Positions 1 to 8,802 of a DNA stretch of 64,000 bases are shown here, one piece after another. Source of the stretch: Paenibacillus sp. ACRRY. GTDB lineage: Bacteria > Bacillota > Bacilli > Paenibacillales > Paenibacillaceae. The position numbers and the translations under genes were made by a program. Under the pieces are notes generated by a model. It saw only the letters and a program-made list of their open reading frames with translations, was not told the origin of the DNA and did no database searches. Numbering within the stretch: the first letter of the stretch is position 1; every line of letters begins with the position of its first letter. Location of the stretch: assembly GCF_022346995.1 (NCBI RefSeq), contig NZ_JAKRNM010000005.1:124001-188000 (forward strand). Reading direction: 5' to 3'.

Positions 1-1
1 G

Positions 2-673
2 AGAGCGCCTTATTCATTCATTGAAGGCAATCACTTTCATTCCTGTGTTGCTGGAGTAGTTTTAAGATCTGGAAATCTGGCAAGTGATTATGTAGCTTTA
101 AAATCGGGGGGGACCTACAGCAGAGAGGACACTGGCATGAAAGCTGGAGGAACTGTTACGATGAGAAGCAATATTTTTATACAAGTTGATATACCTCATA
201 GTGTTGCAGAAACATCACAAGGCGATGCAACCTTTCATGGCCGCTGCATTAGTTGGGAAGGTGATAGTGTTAATAGCCGTATCCTAAGGAATAACGATTT
301 TCCTGATGCTAGACATCCCGTTACTTACACTGCAAAAATATGGAGCAAATATGATCGAGTAAATAATACAACTTTTGCATTAGGAAAAGTCCATGAGAGG
401 ATTTGTGTGACTGCCGGAATGTATGGTAGACCCCCAACGACGCCTATTAGAGGAACAATACTACAAAATTCAGCTATCGTTACTCAAGTTTCAAGTGTAC
501 TAAATATTGGTGTAGGGCAGTATTTGAATATTGATGGAGTTAACGTTTATGTACTAGAAGTGGATTATACAAACCATTCTGTCCACACAGATGTTAAATT
601 TGGTTACAATAAATCCAATGTGAATATTCTAATAAGCGAACCTGTCTTTATGGATTTAATAACGCCGACATGA
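2..673 (+). CDS. 3' end of an unidentified protein (partial, starts before the window)
   Basis: The reading frame is open from base 2 to the TGA at 671-673, giving 223 residues with no stop, so the gene very likely begins upstream. An internal ATG at 137 lacks a good ribosome site and sits in continuous coding-like sequence. The protein is rich in Asn, Val, Ile and Thr, with alternating beta-type stretches (for example around VNVYVLEVDYTNHSVHTD), and shows no membrane segment or enzyme motif I recognise. Base composition is visibly more AT-rich than the genes that follow, which may indicate acquired DNA. A beta-rich surface or structural protein is possible, but I do not recognise a family. 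Confidence 0.6.
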   Translation, partial: RAPYSFIEGNHFHSCVAGVVLRSGNLASDYVALKSGGTYSREDTGMKAGGTVTMRSNIFIQVDIPHSVAETSQGDATFHGRCISWEGDSVNSRILRNNDFPDARHPVTYTAKIWSKYDRVNNTTFALGKVHERICVTAGMYGRPPTTPIRGTILQNSAIVTQVSSVLNIGVGQYLNIDGVNVYVLEVDYTNHSVHTDVKFGYNKSNVNILISEPVFMDLITPT

Positions 674-1017
674 AATCAATAAATCATTTAAATAAAAGTT
701 TAATATTTCCTGTAACCATAAACGAGCTACTATCTGATGATTATGATATATATAATTATGACAGATGGACCTCTAGCATCTCCTCTACTCGTTACCTTAT
801 CAGGTAATTAAGTTATGAAATGTTATAGTGCTTATCAACAAAACTCATATATTGTCATCCTAAATCGCTAAGTCCTTTTTATCTAAAAGGGCTTACTTAG
901 GTTTGTTTAGTTATTTTCTTTGCTTGCCCTGAAATTATATCTGGAGGCAGGAAAATTCAAGGGATGACCAGAAATGTTAATGTACAACCATGTGAGATCA
1001 ACGGTAGGAGGATTACG
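674..1017. other. AT-rich intergenic region
   Basis: This stretch of about 340 bases has no convincing reading frame. It contains one stem-loop, at 870-894, that may end the upstream gene, and the ribosome site of the Nudix gene at 1005-1011. I see no clear promoter. Confidence 0.5.
870..894 (+). terminator. candidate terminator hairpin
   Basis: AAGTCCTTTT and AAAAGGGCTT pair over 10 positions (one G-T) around a 5-base loop. The following sequence is only loosely T-rich (acttaggtttgtttag), so this is a weak candidate. Confidence 0.35.
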
Positions 1018-1512
1018 ATGAGTACCAGAATTGACATATTTACGATGTGTATGATGTGGGACAAGCACAATGGAAAGGTTTTGTTGATGAACAGGCCTGA
1101 TCGCAAGGGGTTTCCGGGATATATTGCGCCGGGAGGTAAGGTGGATTTCCCAGAAAGCATTGTGGACGGAGCCATGAGGGAAGTGAAGGAAGAAACGGGA
1201 CTTGCGGTCCGTGAAATTACATACAAGGGTTTGGATGAGTTTTGCGATCCCGAGCAGGGACTGCGCTATATGGTTTTTAATTATCTGGCCACTTCATTTG
1301 AAGGTGAACTATTGCAGGATCCGCCTGAAGGCGAATTGCTCTGGATACCTGTCGAACAGGCGCTTGATTTGCCGATGCAGGGTTGGTTTGCAGAACGATT
1401 CCCGCGCTTCTTTCAAGAAGGCACATTTGAACGAAGCGTGATCTGGGAAAAGTCGACAAACCGTACACTACAAGAAACGTTTATGGTGTATACCGATATG
1501 GCAATGGAATAG
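1018..1512 (+). CDS. Nudix hydrolase (MutT/8-oxo-dGTPase type)
   Basis: Hydrolase of nucleoside diphosphates linked to another moiety; the exact substrate cannot be told from sequence. The full Nudix box is present, from GGKVDFPES to REVKEETGL (G-x5-E-x7-REVxEExGL), which supplies the Mg-binding glutamates. I chose the ATG at 1018 because TAGGAGG lies 6 bases upstream at 1005-1011; the longer frame from 964 lacks such a site. The product is 164 residues, normal for the family. It opens a run of small housekeeping-type enzymes (Nudix, GNAT, GNAT, cupin, Nudix). Confidence 0.88.
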   Translation: MSTRIDIFTMCMMWDKHNGKVLLMNRPDRKGFPGYIAPGGKVDFPESIVDGAMREVKEETGLAVREITYKGLDEFCDPEQGLRYMVFNYLATSFEGELLQDPPEGELLWIPVEQALDLPMQGWFAERFPRFFQEGTFERSVIWEKSTNRTLQETFMVYTDMAME

Positions 1513-1642
1513 AAGTAATTAAGGACATGGCAACAGATGAATACTCACCGGGATTGAACAAAATGTATCATCCATTTCTATGTATACGTATCCATATATT
1601 GTGATATAATGAGGTTTGCTTTTTTGAAGGGAGAGGTCAGCG

Positions 1643-2065
1643 ATGAGAATTTCGTACCGTTCGAATCTGGACGGAATAGGTGTGGGACAACTAAGTGAAC
1701 ATTTTTTTGATGGCTGGCCGAATCCACCGTCGAAGGCGACTTTTTTGAGACTGTTGGAGCAATCGTATGCAGTTGAGCTTGCAGTGGATGATGAGACAGA
1801 GAAGGTCATCGGTTTTATTCAAGCCATTTCGGACGGGGTGCTCAGTGCATACATTCCATTGCTGGAAGTGGTGCCGGAGTTCCAAGGTAAGGGAATTGGG
1901 ACAACGTTAACAGAGAGGATGTTGAATAGGCTTCAGGGTCTGTACATGATCGATCTGTTATGCGATACGGAAACGCAGCCTTTCTATGAGAAGCAGGGCA
2001 TGCACAGAGCCAGTGGTATGATGGTTCGCCATTATTCCAATCAGAATGGAGCAACGCAGCAGTAA
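1643..2065 (+). CDS. GNAT family N-acetyltransferase
   Basis: Transfers an acetyl group from acetyl-CoA to an unknown amine. The 140-residue protein has the GNAT core: a beta-strand (LLEVVPE) followed by the acetyl-CoA loop FQGKGIGT and helix LTERMLNRL, then a C-terminal TQPFYEKQGMHRAS motif typical of the last strand-helix. A GGGAGAGG ribosome site precedes the ATG. A candidate promoter (tatTGTGATATAATG) lies about 35 bases upstream. Substrate unknown. Confidence 0.85.
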   Translation: MRISYRSNLDGIGVGQLSEHFFDGWPNPPSKATFLRLLEQSYAVELAVDDETEKVIGFIQAISDGVLSAYIPLLEVVPEFQGKGIGTTLTERMLNRLQGLYMIDLLCDTETQPFYEKQGMHRASGMMVRHYSNQNGATQQ

Positions 2066-2248
2066 TAGTTATATTTAATTAGATGTCCTGCTATAACCAG
2101 ATTAGAAGAGAGTTCAAGATGTATTTCGCTATTAATCCTAGTGCCGGCATGTGAAGAGAATTACCCCAGTTTAGAGTTTTAGCTGATACATAGGCTTCTG
2201 CAAACGGGCTGTAAATGAATATTGTACGATGAAAAGGTGGAGATTCGC

Positions 2249-2734
2249 ATGAGACTAACGTTCCGAATACTGGATTGGGAAGAGGAAAAGCCCTATGAAC
2301 TTTTGCTAATGGCTGATCCCTCCAAAGCCAAAGTAGACGAATATTTAAGTCGTGGCGTATGTTTTATCGCCGAATATGAAGGCGAGATGGTAGGCGAGTT
2401 TGTTTTGCTTAAGACCCGTCCTGAGACTGTTGAGATTGTTAATATTGCCGTTCAGGAAGAATTGCAGGGACAAGGCGTCGGCAAGCACATGATTAAGGAA
2501 GCAATTGAAGCAGCAGACAGGCTGGGCTGCCGAACTGTCGAGATCGGAACAGGCAATTCTAGCTTTCATCAGTTGAAGCTGTATCAACGTTGCGGTTTTC
2601 GCATTATAGGAGTTGATCGTGACTATTTTGTAAGACATTACGAGGAAGAGATTATTGAGGACGGTATTCGCTGCGTGGATATGATCCGTCTGGCGGTGGA
2701 CGTGGATACCTTAGCGGAGGAAAACAACAAGTGA
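2249..2734 (+). CDS. GNAT family N-acetyltransferase
   Basis: A second, unrelated-looking GNAT enzyme of 161 residues. Motif A is VNIAVQEELQGQGVGKHM and the C-terminal strand-helix is FHQLKLYQRCGFRIIGVDRDYF. The frame is open from a TTG at 2222, but the ATG at 2249 has AAGGTGG at 2235-2241 upstream and is preferred. Its stop overlaps the start of the cupin gene by 4 bases (GTGA), so the two are translationally coupled. The Asn-Ser-Ser-x-x-Gln-Leu-x-Leu-Tyr pattern resembles aminoglycoside/small-molecule acetyltransferases, but resistance cannot be inferred. Confidence 0.85.
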   Translation: MRLTFRILDWEEEKPYELLLMADPSKAKVDEYLSRGVCFIAEYEGEMVGEFVLLKTRPETVEIVNIAVQEELQGQGVGKHMIKEAIEAADRLGCRTVEIGTGNSSFHQLKLYQRCGFRIIGVDRDYFVRHYEEEIIEDGIRCVDMIRLAVDVDTLAEENNK

Positions 2735-3087
2735 GAATTTACCGTGTAGAGCCTGAATATGCGCGAATCGTTACCGCTTTTGGAAGTAGCGGAGCTAAAA
2801 TTGCGCCAATACTTCAAAACACCTCGGGTTGCCATGTGTCTTATCTCAAACTTACTGGAGGCGGAGAATTGGGGCAGCATCCGGCTGTAGGGGAGCAAGT
2901 GTTTCTGGTACTTGAAGGTGAAGGTTGGGTTGAAGGTGAAACGGGGGAACGTGTAGTTATCCAGGCAGGAGAAGCCGCGTTTTGGATGGACGGTGAAAAC
3001 CATCGGTCCGGTTCGGAGCATGGGTTAACCGCCATGTTGATCGAAGGAAGTGAGCTGGATATTCGTTTGTCATTGCATTCTAAATGA
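2731..3087 (+). CDS. cupin-fold small protein
   Basis: A 118-residue single-domain cupin. The beta-barrel signature is visible: GGELGQHPAVGEQVFLVLEGEGWVEGE (motif 1, with the metal-type His at 'QHP' and Glu/Gln nearby) and the second motif region GEAAFWMDGENHRSGSEHGL. It starts with GTG overlapping the preceding GNAT stop by 4 bases, so it is co-translated with the acetyltransferase. The ligand or substrate is unknown. Genes of this size often carry a metal-binding or sugar/antibiotic-sensing cupin. Confidence 0.78.
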   Translation: MRIYRVEPEYARIVTAFGSSGAKIAPILQNTSGCHVSYLKLTGGGELGQHPAVGEQVFLVLEGEGWVEGETGERVVIQAGEAAFWMDGENHRSGSEHGLTAMLIEGSELDIRLSLHSK

Positions 3088-3111
3088 ATCTGAAGAGGGG
3101 AGCTGAAGCCT

Positions 3112-3246
3112 TTGAGTATGCTCTGGGTGGTTGTCATTATAACGGGGTTAATCTTCACTCCATCGTTTTATCAGATGAATAAGCGGATACGAAAATTGGA
3201 GGAACAAGTCAGATACCTCACAGATGAAAGAAGGAGTCATCCATGA
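3112..3246 (+). CDS. small single-pass membrane peptide (44 residues)
   Basis: An easily missed small gene. TTG at 3112 is preceded by AGGGGAG (3096-3102) at 9 bases. It reads MSMLWVVVIITGLIFTPSFY, then a charged helix QMNKRIRKLEEQVRYLTDE ending RRSHP. So it has one N-terminal hydrophobic segment followed by a short coiled-coil-like cytoplasmic tail. The stop overlaps the ATG of the next Nudix gene (ATGA at 3243-3246), and the Nudix ribosome site lies inside its 3' end, which argues that this frame is really translated. The start could also be the ATG at 3118. Function unknown. Confidence 0.65.
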   Translation: MSMLWVVVIITGLIFTPSFYQMNKRIRKLEEQVRYLTDERRSHP

Positions 3247-3674
3247 ATCAACATACACATCTGGGGGTATATGGCCTCATTCGATGGGGTCACAAGATAT
3301 TGTTAATCCATAAAGCACGAGGGGCGTATAAAGGGTGTTGGGATCTGCCTGGCGGCAGAATGGAATTCGGAGAACAACCGGAAACTGCCCTGCACCGCGA
3401 AATCGAAGAAGAAACGGGACTTACAGATGTGCAGGTGACTATTCGTTCTGCGGAATCTACTGTTGTGCATTGGGTGTATCAGGAGATACCTGAGGAGCTT
3501 CATCATATCGGCATTTTGTATGATGTGCAGTTGAAGTCTGACAAGCAGGCAAGTGAGATCAGGAAGGACCCGGATGGTGAAGATTCATTGGGTGCGGCTT
3601 GGTTTGCAATGGAGCAGATTCACCAGCTCTCCTTAACACCATTTGCTTCACATATGATCTTTGGACGTAGTTAG
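3243..3674 (+). CDS. Nudix hydrolase
   Basis: A 143-residue Nudix hydrolase with an intact box from GGRMEFGEQPETA to REIEEETGL and the flanking 'WDLPGG' motif common in ADP-ribose/NTP-type family members. Its ATG overlaps the TGA of the 44-residue membrane peptide, and the ribosome site (AAGGAG, 3230-3235) is within that gene. It probably closes the operon that begins with the GNAT at 2249. Substrate not determinable. Confidence 0.87.
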   Translation: MNQHTHLGVYGLIRWGHKILLIHKARGAYKGCWDLPGGRMEFGEQPETALHREIEEETGLTDVQVTIRSAESTVVHWVYQEIPEELHHIGILYDVQLKSDKQASEIRKDPDGEDSLGAAWFAMEQIHQLSLTPFASHMIFGRS

Positions 3675-3757
3675 GAGTCAGAGTTGGATATCGAGATACA
3701 AGTATTCGGTACGAAAGTGTTTTTAAAGAAACACATAGGTGGACGCAATGTTATATA

Positions 3758-3787
3758 TTGCCAGATGAAATGAGCATAAGGTATAAT
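3758..3787 (+). promoter_or_regulatory. candidate sigma-A promoter for tRNA-Pro
   Basis: TTGCCA (3758-3763), an 18-base spacer, and TATAAT (3782-3787). It lies about 100 bases upstream of the tRNA. Confidence 0.5.
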
Positions 3788-3887
3788 TTGGTTATATTTT
3801 GAATGGGGTCCCGCATTAGGATCCAGCGATTTGGGGATACGGAAAAGAACTACACGTTATAATTCGCGAATTCAATTTGCGATTTAT

Positions 3888-3961
3888 CGGGGTATAGCGC
3901 AGCCTGGTAGCGCGCACCCTTGGGGTGGGTGAGGTCGTGGGTTCAAATCCCGCTACTCCGA
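3888..3961 (+). tRNA. tRNA-Pro (anticodon TGG)
   Basis: The 74 bases fold as a cloverleaf. Acceptor CGGGGTA pairs with TACTCCG (one G-T), the D arm is GCGCAGCCTGGTAGCGC, the anticodon loop is CTTGGGG with TGG at positions 34-36, and the T arm is GTGGGTTCAAATCCCGC. Discriminator A; CCA is not encoded. Confidence 0.96.
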
Positions 3962-4521
3962 TTCGAAATGGTACACAGAAGCGAAGGCTGTGAATCTGAC
4001 GATTCATGGTCTTTTTTTGTTGAATGTGTTCTCAAATGGTTAATGTTTAACTGGACGGTTTGTTTTGACTGGTTATGGACCACAATTCTTATTAAAGGGG
4101 GTTAATGCGGAAACTTTGGAGCTCATGTATTGGCGATATGCAGAGTTTATGCTCCATTTATCTGATTCATCTAATTTATGCATCAATTGAACTAAAAATA
4201 GGAAATGCTCCTGAGCGTAAAAGTTTATAGAATAGACATTAGAAAACGAATTCGATTTACATTGAGTTAGATGTAACCCTCGAACAGATCTGAACACTAT
4301 TCGACATCTGTGTCGGCGGGATTTCCAATTATTGTTTATTATGTTTTTGAAAACGCAGACAAACCTTGACGGGAGCGTCGGAACAACGTTATTTACCCCC
4401 AACATCACGATGATTGGACTTCATGAAAAATTTCGCTTAAAATGTTGAACGAACGCAAATTACGGCTTAGTCAATGATTTCCGTCAAAAAACACGACTAA
4501 ATCAAGACGGAGGGAACGTCG
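3962..4521. other. long intergenic region before odhA
   Basis: About 560 bases without a supported gene. Just after the tRNA a small stem (TGAATC/GATTCA, 3990-4005) is followed by TTTTTTT and may end the tRNA transcript. A cre-like site and a possible promoter lie at 4347-4394. The remaining sequence up to the odhA ribosome site (GACGGAGGG, 4505-4513) shows nothing I can identify. Confidence 0.5.
4347..4361 (+). promoter_or_regulatory. cre-like CcpA site upstream of odhAB
   Basis: TTGAAAACGCAGACA fits the catabolite-responsive consensus WTGNAANCGNWNNCW at every fixed position. It sits 4 bases before a possible -35 (TTGACG, 4366-4371), which with a 17-base spacer faces TTATTT (4389-4394). CcpA control of the TCA cycle is established in Bacillus subtilis. 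One chance match in a window this size is plausible, so this stays a candidate. Confidence 0.42.
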
Positions 4522-7395
4522 ATGACGATCGAGGAACGCAACAAGAAGCCCTGGGAAAGTTACTATGGACCCAATTTGGGATACGTACAAGAACAATATG
4601 AATTATTCTCACAGGATCCTGAATCGGTTACACCCGCATATCGGGAATTGTTTGAACAATGGGGTGCTCCGCCGATGCCTGGCAGAGATGCACATACAGC
4701 CACTTATTCCGGCAACGCCCAAACAGCTTCCGGGAGCGTGGATATTCAATTATTACAGAAAGCGGTTACAGCCGGGAAACTGGTTTGGAATATTCGAACT
4801 TATGGTCACCTTGCCGCGGATATTGATCCGCTTGGCATAAGTGAAGATTCAGATACATCTTTATTGGAACCGAAGCATTTTGAATTGAATGAGGAAGATT
4901 TGAAAGCACTGCCCGCATCCCTGATTTGGGAAGGTGCAGATGGACAGACGACCAACGGCTGGGATGCCATTCAGCGTCTGCGCCAGATCTACACAGGTCC
5001 AATCGCTTATGAATTCAGCCATGTTCATGAAGTTCATGAACGCGAGTGGCTTAACCGCCGTGCAGAATCCCGTACGTCCCCGGCACCACTGGATCAGGAT
5101 GAACGGAAAGCACTGCTGGAACGTTTGGTTGAGGTAGAGCAATTCGAGGATTTCCTTCACAAAACGTTTGTGGGACAGAAACGTTTCTCTATTGAAGGAA
5201 ACGACGTGCTTGTACCGATGCTGGATGAAGCAGTACGCATTATGGCACACTCGGGCTCAAGCCATATTCTGATGGGGATGGCTCACCGGGGACGTCTGAA
5301 CGTGCTCGCTCATGTCCTCGGCAAACCATACAGCAAAATTTTCTCTGAATTTCATCATTCCCCGAACAAGGATCTGGTTCCTTCTGAAGGATCGACAGGA
5401 ATCAATTACGGCTGGACGGGGGATGTCAAATATCACCTTGGTGCGAACCGCTTTGTAAAAGATGGCGAAGCAGTACAGGCTCGTCTGACACTTGCTAACA
5501 ATCCGAGTCATCTGGAGTACGTTAACCCAGTTGTTCAAGGCTTTGCACGTGCGGCGCAGGATGATCGGCGTGATCCGGGATATCCGAAACAGGACGTTAC
5601 AAAAGCAGCGACAATTCTGATGCATGGCGATGCAGCCTTCCCTGGTGAAGGTATTGTGGCGGAAACGCTCAATTTCAAAGCACTCCCTGGCTATCAGAAC
5701 GGCGGAACGATTCATATTATCGTGAACAACCGTCTCGGGTTTACAACCGATAGCAGCGATTCCCGTTCTACTTATTACGCGAGTGACCTTGCCAAAGGTT
5801 ACGAGATTCCGATTGTGCATGTGAATGCAGACAATCCGGAAGCATGTATCGCAGCGATTCGCATGGCAGCAGAGTACCGCAACAAGTTCAAAAAGGATTT
5901 CCTAATTGATTTGATCGGTTACCGCCGCTATGGTCACAATGAAACGGACGATCCGGAGACAACACAACCGAAAGTCTATGAAAAAGTAAAAAGTCACCCT
6001 ACAGTGAGTCATCTGTATCAAGACCAGCTCAAGCAGGAAGCGGTTGTTGATGATGCATCCATTGGCAGCATTCGTGATGCAGTGACGAACCGTCTGAAGG
6101 ATGCTTATGAACAAATGAAGAAAAACGAAGTTCATGAACAGTCACAGCTGAAAGCCACTCAACCAGAGGCAGTGTCATTGATTCCAACCGCCGTACCGAT
6201 GGAGAATCTGCGCAGCATTAATGCCGATCTGTTGAAATGGCCAGAGAACTTCAATGTATATCCGAAGTTGCAGCGTATTTTGCAGCGTCGCAGCACTTCC
6301 CTGAACGAGGGCGAAAAAGTGGACTGGAGTCTTGCCGAGACACTGGCATTTGCCACGATTTTGGCTGACGGCAAGCCAATTCGGATCAGCGGACAGGACG
6401 CTGAACGTGCAACCTTCGCTCACCGAAATCTGGTATTGCATGATTCGGAGAACGGGACAACATTTTGCCCGCTGCATCATCTGCCGCAAGCACGTGCAGC
6501 GTTTGCAATCTACAACAGCCCGCTGTCGGAAGAGTCGGTACTTGGATTCGAGTATGGATATAACGTGTATTCTCCGGATACGCTTGTCATCTGGGAAGCT
6601 CAATTCGGTGACTTCGCCAACTGTGCACAGGTTATATTTGACCAATTCGTATCTGCTGGCCGTGCCAAATGGTCTCAGAAATCGAGTCTCGTCATGCTGC
6701 TTCCTCATGCCAATGAAGGACAGGGACCTGAGCATACAAGTGCCCGTCTCGAACGTTTCCTGCAGCTCTGTGCAGAAGATAATATGACAGTTGCCAACTT
6801 GACGAGTGCATCCCAGTATTTCCATCTGCTGCGCCGTCAGGCTTCATTGACTGAAACAGAAGATGCACGTCCTCTGGTTTTGATGTCGCCGAAGAGTCTC
6901 ATTCGTAATCCGCGTGTTGCGTCACCTGCTGCAGCACTTAGCGAAGGCACGTTTGAGCCCGTACTTGAACAAGCAGGGCTTGGAACCAAACCGGATCGCG
7001 TAGAACGCATCATTCTGTGCAGTGGTAAGATCGCCATCGATCTCGAGGACGCTTTTGAGAAAGACAAAGCAGACTGGTCCTGGCTTCACATTATTCGTGT
7101 TGAACAGCTGTATCCGTTCCCGGCGGAAGAAATCAAGCGCGTACTTGCACGTTTCAGCAAGCTGAAAGAGCTGGTTTGGGTTCAGGAAGAGAACAAAAAC
7201 ATGGGAGCCTGGACATACATGGAACCTCGCTTGCGCGCTATTGCACCGGAAGGAACAACCGTGAGATACGAAGGCCGCCCGGAACATGCGAGTCCTTCCA
7301 GCGGTTATCAAACTGTGCATAGCATGGAACAGCAACAGATTATTACATCCGCGTTGAAGCAAACGACGAAGAATAATATTCCACTGGGGAGGTAA
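4522..7395 (+). CDS. odhA: 2-oxoglutarate dehydrogenase E1 component
   Basis: Thiamine-diphosphate-dependent decarboxylase of the 2-oxoglutarate dehydrogenase complex, feeding succinyl groups to OdhB in the TCA cycle. The 957 residues match the family length. N-terminal YYGPNLGYVQEQYELFSQDP is the usual E1o leader helix. The TPP-binding half has GMAHRGRLNVLAHV, HGDAAFPGEGIVAETLN and NNRLGFTT, with RYGHNETDDP in the middle. The transketolase-like C-terminal half has EFGYNVYSPDTLVIWEAQFGDFAN. GGAGGG precedes the ATG. It is followed after 5 bases by odhB. The third subunit (lipoamide dehydrogenase) is not nearby, as in other Bacillales. Confidence 0.97.
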   Translation: MTIEERNKKPWESYYGPNLGYVQEQYELFSQDPESVTPAYRELFEQWGAPPMPGRDAHTATYSGNAQTASGSVDIQLLQKAVTAGKLVWNIRTYGHLAADIDPLGISEDSDTSLLEPKHFELNEEDLKALPASLIWEGADGQTTNGWDAIQRLRQIYTGPIAYEFSHVHEVHEREWLNRRAESRTSPAPLDQDERKALLERLVEVEQFEDFLHKTFVGQKRFSIEGNDVLVPMLDEAVRIMAHSGSSHILMGMAHRGRLNVLAHVLGKPYSKIFSEFHHSPNKDLVPSEGSTGINYGWTGDVKYHLGANRFVKDGEAVQARLTLANNPSHLEYVNPVVQGFARAAQDDRRDPGYPKQDVTKAATILMHGDAAFPGEGIVAETLNFKALPGYQNGGTIHIIVNNRLGFTTDSSDSRSTYYASDLAKGYEIPIVHVNADNPEACIAAIRMAAEYRNKFKKDFLIDLIGYRRYGHNETDDPETTQPKVYEKVKSHPTVSHLYQDQLKQEAVVDDASIGSIRDAVTNRLKDAYEQMKKNEVHEQSQLKATQPEAVSLIPTAVPMENLRSINADLLKWPENFNVYPKLQRILQRRSTSLNEGEKVDWSLAETLAFATILADGKPIRISGQDAERATFAHRNLVLHDSENGTTFCPLHHLPQARAAFAIYNSPLSEESVLGFEYGYNVYSPDTLVIWEAQFGDFANCAQVIFDQFVSAGRAKWSQKSSLVMLLPHANEGQGPEHTSARLERFLQLCAEDNMTVANLTSASQYFHLLRRQASLTETEDARPLVLMSPKSLIRNPRVASPAAALSEGTFEPVLEQAGLGTKPDRVERIILCSGKIAIDLEDAFEKDKADWSWLHIIRVEQLYPFPAEEIKRVLARFSKLKELVWVQEENKNMGAWTYMEPRLRAIAPEGTTVRYEGRPEHASPSSGYQTVHSMEQQQIITSALKQTTKNNIPLGR

Positions 7396-7400
7396 CAGCT

Positions 7401-8678
7401 GTGAGTGAAATTAAAGTACCTGCAATGGGTGAATCGATTACCGAAGGAACGGTTTCCAGATGGCTTGTCAAAGAAGGCGAAACCGTAAATCAGGGCGACG
7501 TTCTTCTGGAGCTGGAAACAGATAAGGTGAATATCGAAATCAGTGCCGAAGAGAGCGGAGTACTCGAGAAAATTATTCGCCAGGAAGGCGAGACCGTTGA
7601 AATTGGAGAAACTATTGGTACGCTCGGAGCAGGAACAGGAGGAGGAAGCGGAGCACCCGCTTCCCAGCCGGCTGCTGAACAGCAACAGGCCCCAGCTCCA
7701 GAAGCAGTGGCAGTAGCAGTAGCAACTCCACCTGCAGCTGCAGCTCCGGAATCTTCCGAGAATGGCACCAAAACGGCATCACCAGCTGCACGTAAACTTG
7801 CCCGCGAGCGCGGCATTGAGCTGGATCAGGTGCAGAGCAAAGATCCGATTGGACGTGTGTATCAGGAAGATGTAAAAAGTCATAACACGCAGGCACCGGC
7901 CTCAACGCCAGCTCCTGCAAGCAAAGCTCCGGCAGCACCAGCAAGTTCTCCGGCAGCTGGAGGTTCTACTTATGCTAAACCGGTTGAACGCCAACGCATG
8001 TCCCGTCGCCGGGCTACCATTGCGAAGCGTTTGGTAGAAGCACAGCAAACGGCGGCAATGCTGACAACCTTTAACGAAGTAGACATGACTGCAATCATGG
8101 ATGTTCGTAAACGCCGTAAGGACAAGTTCAAAGAGAAGCACGATATCGGCCTGGGATTCATGTCTTTCTTTACCAAAGCTGTGGTTGGCGCATTGAAAAA
8201 GTTCCCGACAATTAATGCTGAGATTGATGGGGAAGATGTTGTACTCAAAAAATATTACGACATCGGAATCGCAGTCTCTGCCAAGGAAGGTCTTGTTGTT
8301 CCTGTCGTTCGCGACGCAGATCGTCTGGGCTTCGCTGAGATTGAGAAGAGCATTGCGGACCTGGCTTCCAAAGCTCGTTCCAACTCCCTTGCGCTCTCCG
8401 ACCTGCAAGGCGGTACGTTTACGATTACCAATGGCGGAACATTTGGTTCCTTGTTGTCAACGCCAATCCTGAATACACCTCAAGTGGGTATTCTCGGTAT
8501 GCACAAGATCCAGCTTCGTCCGGTTGCGATCGACGCAGAGCGGATGGAAAATCGTCCGATGATGTATATCGCATTGTCCTACGATCACCGCATTATCGAT
8601 GGTAGCGAGGCAGTACGCTTCCTCGTTACGGTGAAGGAACTGTTGGAAGATCCAGAATCCTTGCTCATTGAAGGATAA
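7401..8678 (+). CDS. odhB: 2-oxoglutarate dehydrogenase E2, dihydrolipoyl succinyltransferase
   Basis: Transfers the succinyl group from the lipoyl arm to CoA. Domains in order: a lipoyl domain (residues 1-75) with the lipoyl lysine in LETDKVNIEIS; a long Ala/Pro/Glu-rich linker; an E1/E3-binding domain (ASPAARKLARERGIELDQV...GRVYQEDV, about 132-165); a second Ala/Pro linker; and a catalytic core ending in SYDHRIIDGSEAVRF, with the active His and Asp of HxxxDG. It starts at GTG 7401, with GGGGAGG just before and only 5 bases from the odhA stop, so the two form an operon. A strong hairpin follows. Confidence 0.97.
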   Translation: MSEIKVPAMGESITEGTVSRWLVKEGETVNQGDVLLELETDKVNIEISAEESGVLEKIIRQEGETVEIGETIGTLGAGTGGGSGAPASQPAAEQQQAPAPEAVAVAVATPPAAAAPESSENGTKTASPAARKLARERGIELDQVQSKDPIGRVYQEDVKSHNTQAPASTPAPASKAPAAPASSPAAGGSTYAKPVERQRMSRRRATIAKRLVEAQQTAAMLTTFNEVDMTAIMDVRKRRKDKFKEKHDIGLGFMSFFTKAVVGALKKFPTINAEIDGEDVVLKKYYDIGIAVSAKEGLVVPVVRDADRLGFAEIEKSIADLASKARSNSLALSDLQGGTFTITNGGTFGSLLSTPILNTPQVGILGMHKIQLRPVAIDAERMENRPMMYIALSYDHRIIDGSEAVRFLVTVKELLEDPESLLIEG

Positions 8679-8724
8679 CACGGACCGAAACATCATTAGC
8701 AATCATTATAGATTCACCTAGCAG

Positions 8725-8775
8725 AAAGCCCCTACCTGGAGCACAGCGCAAACTGTGTCCCTTGGTTGGGGCTTT
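8725..8775. terminator. bidirectional terminator between odhB and the alpha/beta hydrolase
   Basis: AAAGCCCCTACC and GGTTGGGGCTTT pair with one mismatch; an inner GCACAG/CTGTGT extends the structure. It is flanked by A and T runs, so it can serve both converging transcripts. Confidence 0.75.
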
Positions 8776-8802
8776 CGTATTGTTATTAACTTGCAAGGAA
8801 AG

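Noticed and set aside
3816..4007. Minus-strand frame reading GVAGFEPTTSPTPRVRATRLRYTP
   Set aside because: This is the translation of tRNA-Pro on the opposite strand, a well-known false protein; the cloverleaf at 3888-3961 explains it.
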